From positions 1,277,564 through 1,306,210 of the forward strand of contig WELB01000005.1 of the NCBI GenBank assembly GCA_009602725.1: a stretch of DNA of 28,647 nucleotides. Reading direction: 5' to 3'. Below the pieces are notes generated by a model. The model searched no databases, was not told where the DNA came from, and saw only the letters and a program-made list of their open reading frames with translations. The position numbers and the translations under genes are program-made. Shown here one piece after another: positions 21,801 to 28,647 of this stretch. Position 1 is the first letter of the stretch. Every line of letters starts with the position of its first letter. This DNA is from Spirogloea muscicola (lineage: Eukaryota; Streptophyta; Zygnematophyceae; Spirogloeales; Spirogloeaceae).

Positions 21801-24800
21801 AAGGTATGTCACAAGCGTCACAAGGCCTCCTCTGTTGACAAAGCATTACAGCCAAAGAACTACTAAGGAGCAATGGGCATGACCAGCTTGGAAGTACCTT
21901 GCACCAGTTCAGTAATGGTAGGATGTCATCATTTGCAATTGCAGCAAGTAGACGAGGGGCACCAGTGAGGCTTTGCAATGCTGCACCTAGGGTTGACAGG
22001 ATGATGCCAACTTGAACTACACCTGGAACTGGCCAAGCAAGAGTAGCGAGTAGAAGCCTGCAGGTAGTTACAAGAAAGCAACAACCGTCAGCCAAGATGC
22101 AAGAGGTCTTGGGCAAGGCGACACAAGCCTACTCCATGAAGCAGTCAGCATCTGAGGTCAATAATATTGACAACCATGAAATACGTAGGTAGTGATGCAA
22201 TCCCATGTCCTGGTAAGAAGTGGTGGCTGTCATACTGCTGAGGAACTGTCTTGACAGCTACTTCTGAGACCAGTATGCATGCTAGTCACCTGTCTGTCAG
22301 AAGTACCTCACGGACAGAAACAGCCCCAATCAAAAAAGTAGAAACGACATAAAGGACAGTGGAGGCCCCAATTGCTGAAAGAGTGCCAGTTGGAATGGCC
22401 TTCTGAGTATCTCGCAGCGAGGCGGACCGATTTGAGCCAGCCATGATACCCGTGACAGCAGGGAAGAAGAGGCCCATGAGCTCACTGCAGAAGTGACAAG
22501 GGGGAAACAAGTTCTTAGCAATGAAGGTCATACTCACCGATCTACCAGAAGAACCTCACGTGTAGCGACAGCTCCAATGATGAAGACTGAGACGACGTAG
22601 AGCACAGTTGTGCAACCAATTGCTGACAAAGTCCCCACAGGAATAGATGTCTGGGTATCACGAAGAGATGCGGAACGATTTGACCCAGCCATGATGTCTG
22701 TCACAGCTGGGATGAAGAGGCCCAGCAAGGCACTGCAGTGGTTTAACAGTTTACTATCAGACTCCTTGACCATGGCGCCTCGTTTAAAATGGGAGTTGGT
22801 CACATGACCAGTGTCTAGTAAGCTTAAAAGCAGTGTATGCTCACTTGAACCCCCAATAGAAGCTGCCATTTGGGGAAGGTATGCCAGCATGGTTGGTCTT
22901 CTGATAGGCAGAGCCCCAGTTGCTTTTCAAGGTCTTCCACCTCACACCCGTGACACCATCTGCATGAATGCAATAGAGCAGGTAATCAAGTCACTGAATA
23001 CCAACATAGTCGCCCTGCAACACGGTAAAGAAGGCCATGCGGTTATAGCAATTGTTTCTTCTTTGAAGCTAACGAGATCCATCTGAGCTTTGACAAATTG
23101 GACACACACTAAGAGCCACGCTTACCCGGTTGACTGCCTCGTGGTGAGTCGAACATGCCAACAAAAATGAGCACTATTGTGATCAGCACTGGCACCAGGA
23201 AAAGTGGTCCAAGTTTGGCAAGTATCCTGACTCCCCCAAAGACCACCAAGCAGAGTATCACTGTGACAATAACTCCATAGACCTGCATGTCATGTTGATT
23301 CACAACCTTAACAAGCTCTGGCGCGCCAGATGGGGCCATCATCTGTGCAGAGGAGGGCGCCTGAGCAATGTAATCAACATTCCCTGCACAGGTTGTGAGA
23401 TCCATGTATAAGCGATGCAGAAATAACTACGAAATGTCACTCTCTTGCCCTCACGTGGCCTAAAGGGCAAGACTTTCTTTCTGACATCAGATATTGAGAG
23501 CATGCAAGCAGGCAGGAGGAGGGGCCGTCCAACAAGCTTACTTCCAAAGAGACTCATCCCTGGGAGGGCAGTTAGTGCAGTCTCCACTGCTCCGAGCACG
23601 TACCTGGTAAGGCAGGAACAAGCTTGAGACATAGTGCAGATCTTCATTAGGCCAGATCCGTGAGCTGCTATATTGCTTAGGAATCAAGGATTTGATTGCG
23701 ACCATGTGTTGCGCAATATTGCTGCCTACTTTTTAACAAAGCAGGCTATTGCTTTTCTTCAGTAGAGTAGGCTTACAGAGCGGCCGCAACTGCATTCCCC
23801 AGAAAGAAGCACAGGCCTATGCTTACACCAACTTCAGGCCCTAAAGCTCTCCCAATAAGATAGTAAGGTCCTCCACCCTGATATCAAAGGAGACATTCTT
23901 TGAGAATTACTTGAATATACGCAGTACATTGTGTGCAGGGCCTAATGAACCCCAACAAAAGCATGTGCCTAACTCTATCCTTCTCCTCAACAAGAGGGCC
24001 AGTAGTAGTGCTTCACCTTCATGGCGCCATTGGTTGCAATAGCACTGAGGGATATCCCTGTGAGGAAAGTGCAGCAACAGCACAGCAAGACCAGGAGAAG
24101 TGCTTGTCCTACTCCTGCAATGCCGACGATCCTGAATGCCCAACAAACATAGGTGTCACCTCTTGACCGCCGGACTCACTTCAGTCCAGCTATGCCAGTA
24201 GACACTTAGTCCTTGACAGCGCGGTTATCAGCTCTCTAGATTTCTGGTCAAAGAAATAACGAGGACAGGTGGCTGCAACTTTCACCTTGCACAAAAGAGA
24301 GCCTCACCATGAAAATCTGATGTAGTATATAATGCCCAGAATGTTCTGGAAGCATGGTATGAAGACTCCCATCAGTGTCCCCAGCTTCTGAGTCTTCTTC
24401 TCCTGCCCATGGTGGAACAAAGAGCTACAATCACTTCCGAGTAGATGTAGCGCTTCTCGCTGGTATTTTGGACTGCTTAGTGGCGCTCAGGGAGAACAGA
24501 AGCTCAAGAAACTAGCGGTGTGTCAAACAGGCAGCACAACTCTCCACGAGAAAGGATGAATGACTGACTCTTGCTGCTCCTCCTAGTGTCACAGGGACGT
24601 CCTCCATGCCTTCTCGAGGACTGAAGTTTCCAGTTCCTCGACCAGCCATGCTGACACATGATTTGAGAATTCCAATATCAGCGAGGGAATTTAGCCTAGT
24701 CCAGTGACACCAATCTTGCTAGATGAAGAGAAGCCAGTACAAGCTTGTAAGGCACAGGACGATTGAGCTTGTCCTTGCTCCACCTATGCCAGAGCAACTT

Positions 24801-25517
24801 GCATCGACTTGGTACCTAGATTCAATACCTCTTAAGTCCCATCACATCAACGAGTGGGTCGCACTCAAAGAGCTCCATCTTTGAATCTCGCTCTGCGCGA
24901 TCGAAGATGGATTCCTCGATGCCACTTTCTGAGCTCAATCTCCTCTGCTTGCTAGACCTGCCATGAGAAAGGGATCGACACATAGCCTGCAGTCAGCCGC
25001 TTGGACTTGGCAAACCTATGGCGAAAGCCAAGACGACCTGTCTAAGCTGAGCGCACCCTACCCTATCTGCAGCTGTCAGAGCTGTATACTCTCATTCCTC
25101 CTTTGTCATGACAACGCAGGCCAGAAAGCAGAACTAGTTGTACGCAACATGCACACAATTCACTCGACAAGACAGAGCAGGTTGATATAGGTCAGCAACT
25201 GGCAGATCACTTGCCAGTTATGTACTGCAGCATACTGCAGAGAGATAGCTGTCAGGTGCGCTTGCACGAGGCAAGGCGCCCTGACCGAGAGCACGCTGGT
25301 CCTGCCAAGACACGCGGCCCGGGGGCACACTTGAGGGGGAGGCAGGGTCGCACCTGCTCCCCGCATCGCTGTGAGCGCCGTCCGCCCCTCTCGGGCTCGG
25401 CGCATCCTCCGAGAGATCCACGGTGCTCATCTCCAGCGCCACATGCTCGTGCTCGCCGTCGGCGCGGCCGTTCGTCTCCTCGGGCGGCACCAGGGGGCCG
25501 CCGCCGTCGTCGGCCAT
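18890..25517 (-). CDS. CCC1: SLC12-family cation-chloride cotransporter, plant CCC1 type
   Basis: Electroneutral K-Cl (possibly Na-K-Cl) cotransporter in the plasma or an internal membrane. Exons in transcript order: 25517-25354, 24957-24829, 24650-24569, 24402-24308, 24131-24017, 23877-23777, 23603-23542, 23383-23126, 22959-22845, then 22732-22538 or 22484-22290, then 22057-21898, 21728-21488, 21209-21048, 20940-20766, 20525-20255, 20014-19809, 19555-19420, 19195-18890. With one twin exon this gives 990 residues in phase; plant CCC1 is about 975. TM1 has [20 protein letters not shown]6 [18 protein letters not shown] and TM8 [17 protein letters not shown]. Then come [20 protein letters not shown] and, in the cytosolic domain (about 640-990), [19 protein letters not shown] and [15 protein letters not shown]. 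The ATG has context GCCGCCATGG. TM8 has Gly-Ala where Na-dependent members have Ser-Ser. Confidence 0.95.
22290..22484 (-). other. Alternative cotransporter exon 10b (TM6, Gly form)
   Basis: A 195-bp exon, entering and leaving in phase 2, with acceptor CTGCAG and donor GTGACT. It encodes about residues 374-438, including [13 protein letters not shown], the canonical TM6 chloride-site sequence, then the next transmembrane stretch and REVLLTDR. It joins in frame to the upstream 22845 donor and to the downstream 22057 acceptor without exon 10a. Confidence 0.9.
22485..22537 (-). other. 53-bp spacer intron between twin exons
   Basis: GTGAGT to CTGCAG, only 53 bases. It is the shortest intron in the gene. 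Such a short distance between a donor and the next branch site can sterically block splicing of one twin to the other, a known basis of mutually exclusive exon choice. Confidence 0.8.
22538..22732 (-). other. Alternative cotransporter exon 10a (TM6, Asp form)
   Basis: A 195-bp exon with the same phases as 10b, acceptor CTGCAG and donor GTGAGT. It encodes [13 protein letters not shown] and then [11 protein letters not shown], with Asp replacing the Gly before IMAG, and ends REVLLVDR. I count 14 differences from 10b in 65 residues. The frame is open and both splice sites look functional, so it does not look like a decaying copy. Confidence 0.9.
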
Positions 25518-25819
25518 GGCGGCGGGCGGCACCCCGCGCCCCCCGCCGCCCTCCCCGCCGCCTCCGCGCTATCCGACGCCTCAGAACAGCAGTCCCGGAT
25601 GGTAATGCCCGCCGCCTTCGTCGCCGAATCTCCGCGGGGCGTCGCCGCCCTGCACTGCGTCGGCCGGGCACCGGACGCCGCCTGGCCGGCCCTATCCGAC
25701 GGCTGCCGCAACGGCGGGAGGATCTGTCTCGGCGCGCGTTGAAGCGCGCGGCACTGGCGGCGGCGGCGGCGGCGGCGCGCGCGTCAGCGTCGGCGTTGAA
25801 AGGCGAGGAGAACGGGCAG
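25518..25819 (-). promoter_or_regulatory. 5' flank and CGG run of cotransporter copy A
   Basis: A GC-rich upstream region with a (GGC)n run at about 25756-25776, some 240 bp before the ATG, followed by CG repeats up to the N at 25820. The matching region of copy B (28402-28647) is closely similar, including its CGG run. Open frames here are GC-rich shadows. Confidence 0.6.
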
Positions 25820-25820
25820 N
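25820..25820. other. Single N at the break between cotransporter copies
   Basis: To its right, copy B starts abruptly in the middle of exon 9, matching copy A from about 22925 onward. To its left is the 5' flank of copy A. The N is therefore a likely assembly join or unfilled gap. Confidence 0.75.
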
Positions 25821-28401
25821 TTTTCAAAGTCTTCCACCTCACGCCCGTGACACCATCTGCACGAATGCGTACAGCAGATATTTAAAATCACTGCGTATCA
25901 ACAGAGTCGCCCTAGGATACCTGCAACATGCACAAGAAGGCCACCTAGTAATAGCAGTGAATCTTGAAGGTAACAAGAACTATCTGAGCTTCCATAAAAT
26001 GGACTCGCACTAAGAGCCACGCTTACCCGGTTGACTGCCTCTTGGCGAGTCGAACATGCCAACAAAGATGAGCACTATTGTGATCAGCACTGGCACCAGG
26101 AAAAGTGGTCCAAGTTTGGCAAGTATCCTGACTCCTCCAAAGACCACCAAGCAGAGTATCACTGTAACAATGACTCCATAGACCTGCATGTCATGTTGAT
26201 TCACGACCTTAACAAGCTCTGGCGCGCCAGATGGGGCCATCATCTGAATGGAGGAGGGCGCCTGAGCAATGTAATCAACATTCCCTGCACAGGATGTGAG
26301 AGACTTGTTTATAGGTAATGCAAAGTGACTACAGATATCACTGTCTTGCCCTCATGTGGCCTGAAGGGCAAGACTTCACTTCTCGACATCAGTTACTGAG
26401 AGCATGCAAGCAGGCAGAAGGAGGTGGCGCCCAACAAGCTTACTTCCAAAGAGACTCATCCCTGGGAGGGAGGTTAGTGCAGTCTCCACTGCTCCAAGCA
26501 CGTACCTGGTAAGGCAGGAACAAGCTTGAGAAAGAGCACAGATCTTCATTAGGCCAGATCAGTGAGCTGCTATATTGCTTAGGAAACAAGGACCTGTTTG
26601 CAGCCATGTGTACCGCAACATTGCTTTGCCGCCATTTTTCTTATGAAACAGGCTATTGCTTTCCTTCAGTAGAGGAGGCTTACAGAGCGGCTGCAACTGC
26701 ATTCCCCAGAAAGAAGCACAGGCCTATGCTGACACCAACTTCAGGCCCTAAGGCTCTCCCAATGAGATAGTAAGGTCCTCCACCCTGATATCAAAGGAGA
26801 CATTCTTTGAGATAACTAAAATACACGCAACACATTGTGTGCAGGGCCTAATGAGCCCCAACAAAAGCATGTGCCTGACTCTATCATTCTCCTCAACAAG
26901 AGGGCCAATAGTAGTGCTTCACCTTCATGGCGCCATTGGTTGCAATGGCACTGAGGGATATCCCTGTTAGGAAAGTGCAGCAACAGCACAGCAAGACCAG
27001 GAGAAGTGCTTGTCCTACTCCTGCAATGCCAACAATCCTGAATACCAAGAAATAGGTGTCACCTCTTCACTGCAGGACTCACTTCGGTTTAGCTATGCCA
27101 GAAGGCGACTAGTCCTTGACAGCAGCAATCTACATTTCTGGTCAAGAGAACAACGAGGAAAGGTGGCTGCAACTTTCACCTTGCCCAAAAGAGAGCCTCA
27201 CCATGAAAATCTGATGTAGTAGATGATGCCCAGAATGTTTTGGAAGCATGGTATGAAGACTCCCATCAGTGTCCCCAGCTTCTGCGTCTTCTTCTCCTGC
27301 CCATAGTGGAACAAGGAGCTACAATCACTTCAAGTGTTTGTAGTGCTTTTCGCTAGTTTTTGGACTGCTTAGTGGCACTCAGGGTGAACAGAGGCTCTAG
27401 AAACCAGCTGTGTGTCCAACAGGCAGCACAACTCCAGACAAGGGAGGATGATGACTGACTCTTGCTGCTCCTCCTAGTGTTACAGGGACGTTCTCCATGC
27501 CTTCTCGAGGACTGAAGCTTCCAGTTCCTCGACCAGCCATGCTGACACATGAGCGATGACATTTCGATATGAGCGAAGGAGATTAGCCTAGTCCATTCAC
27601 ACCAGTGCACTCTACTAGATGCAGAGAAGCAAGTACAAGCTTGTAAGACACAGGACGAAGGAGCTTGTCCAAGATCCACCTATGCTAGAGCAACTTGCAA
27701 CAACTTGGCACCTAAGCTCAGTACCTCTTGAGGCCCATCACATCAACGAGTGGGTCGCACTCAAAGAGCTCCATCTTTGAATCTCGCTCTGCACGATCGA
27801 AAATGGATTCCTCGATGCCACTTTCTGAGCTTAATCTCCTCTGCTTGCTAGACCTGCCATGAGAAGGGGATCCACACCTAGCCTGCAGTCAGCCGCTTGG
27901 ACTTGGTATACTTGTGGCGAAAGCCAAGACGACCTGTCTAAGCTGAGCGTACCCTAAGTCTTTGCAGCTGTCAGAGCTGTATACTGTATTCCTCTTTTGT
28001 CATGACAACGCAGGCCAGAAAGCAGAACTCGATGTACGCAACATCCACTCGACGAGACAGAGCAGATTAATACTGTAGGTCAGCATCTGGCAAAACTACT
28101 CGCCATTGTCTTGCAGACTACTGCAAAGAGGTAGCTGTCAGGTGCGCTTGCAAGAGGCAAGGCGCTCTGAGCGGGAGCACGCTGGTCCTGCCAAGACGCG
28201 CGTCCCAGGGGCACGAAGGAGAGGGAGGCAGGGGTCGCACCTGCTACCCGCATCACTGTGAGCGCCGTCTGCCCCGCTCGGGCTCGGCGCATCCTCCGAG
28301 AGATCCACGGTGCTCATCTCCAGCGCCACATGCTCGTGCTCCTCGTCGGCACGGCCGTTCGTCTCCTCAGGCGGCACCAGGGGGCCGCCGTCGTCGGCCA
28401 T
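25821..28401 (-). CDS. CCC1: Second, partial cotransporter copy (exons 1-9)
   Basis: A diverged copy of the 5' half of the neighbouring CCC1-type gene. Exons in transcript order: 28401-28241, 27853-27725, 27541-27460, 27296-27202, 27037-26923, 26784-26684, 26505-26444, 26284-26027, and a partial exon 25856-25821. From exon 2 to 8 each is exactly as long as in copy A; exon 1 lacks one Gly codon. All frames and splice sites are intact. In exon 8, I count 11 differences in 258 bp, nearly all silent, with one Ala/Ile change. Introns differ far more, with indels. It stops at the N within ...GVRWKTLK, so TM6 and everything after it are absent. It is either a true tandem paralogue with its 3' half lost to an assembly gap, or a strongly diverged haplotype placed in tandem. 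Confidence 0.88.
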
Positions 28402-28647
28402 GGCGGTGGGCGGCTACCCCGCACCCCCCGCCGCCCTCCCCGCCGCCTCCGCGCTATCCGACGCCTCAGAACAGCAGTCCCGGGTGGTAATGCCCGCTGC
28501 CTTCGTCGCCGAATCTCCGCCGAGCGTCGCCGCCCTGCACTGCGTCGGCCGGGCACCGGACGCCGCCTGGCGGGCCCTGATCCGACGGCTGCCGCGACGG
28601 CGGGAGGCTTCGTCCCGGCACTGAAGCGCGCGGCGGCGGCGGCGGCG
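28402..28647 (-). promoter_or_regulatory. 5' flank of cotransporter copy B with CGG run
   Basis: Sequence upstream of the copy B ATG, closely similar to the copy A flank. It ends at the window edge in a (GCG)n run starting at about 28628, some 226 bp from the ATG. Confidence 0.6.

Noticed and set aside
22290-22732. Twin exons as an assembly duplication
   Set aside because: The two copies differ at 14 of 65 residues, the flanking introns are unrelated, and no N lies near them. A misassembly would give near-identical copies.
25211-25885. 224-codon plus-strand Arg-rich open frame and its neighbours
   Set aside because: Shadow of cotransporter exon 1 and the GC-rich 5' flank. It reads through an N and repeats in copy B without conserved meaning.

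Overview
The window looks like nuclear DNA of a green alga (Chlorophyta). The genes are split into many short exons by GT-AG introns. The protein families are of plant type: a plant CCC1-like cation-chloride cotransporter, a plant SR splicing factor, a DUF1350 hydrolase, an eukaryotic PrmA and an ATR3/Tah18 diflavin reductase. TGTAA, the usual chlorophyte poly(A) signal, follows two of the plus-strand genes. I could not name a species. A trebouxiophyte-like alga is a guess. I assembled all exon models by hand, by requiring splice sites, reading phase and family motifs to agree.

Layout: (1) 271-3941 (+), a 13-exon SR splicing factor of SF2/ASF type. (2) 4851-7571 (-), an organelle-type ribosomal protein L11 methyltransferase with eight exons found; its 5' end is not found. 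(3) 7694-11586 (+), a DUF1350 alpha/beta-hydrolase with a predicted membrane-spanning N-terminal extension, head-to-head with gene 2. (4) 12463-17634 (+), a Tah18/ATR3/NDOR1-type NADPH diflavin reductase with 13 exons found; its start is not found. (5) 17635-18889, intergenic DNA with three related repeat copies and a 46-bp perfect palindrome, followed by the cotransporter's 3' flank. (6) 18890-25517 (-), a complete SLC12/CCC cotransporter of about 990 residues. (7) 25821-28401 (-), a second, diverged copy of the first nine cotransporter exons, cut at an N.

The genes do not form an operon or an obvious shared pathway. They are independent housekeeping genes: splicing, organelle ribosome modification, a putative esterase, electron supply for cytosolic Fe-S assembly, and ion transport.

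The most interesting signal is inside the cotransporter. Transmembrane segment 6, which forms the chloride site, is encoded by two tandem alternative exons. Both are 195 bp with identical splice phases, and only 53 bp separate them. This has the architecture of mutually exclusive splicing. One version carries Asp instead of Gly at the chloride-coordinating G-I-M motif. Other notable signals are telomere-like motifs near splice sites in several introns, and CGG-repeat runs at the 5' ends of most of the genes. There are three single Ns (8399, 12563, 25820), at least two of which fall where the gene models stop fitting. I saw no tRNA, rRNA, CRISPR, transposase or virus-derived genes.
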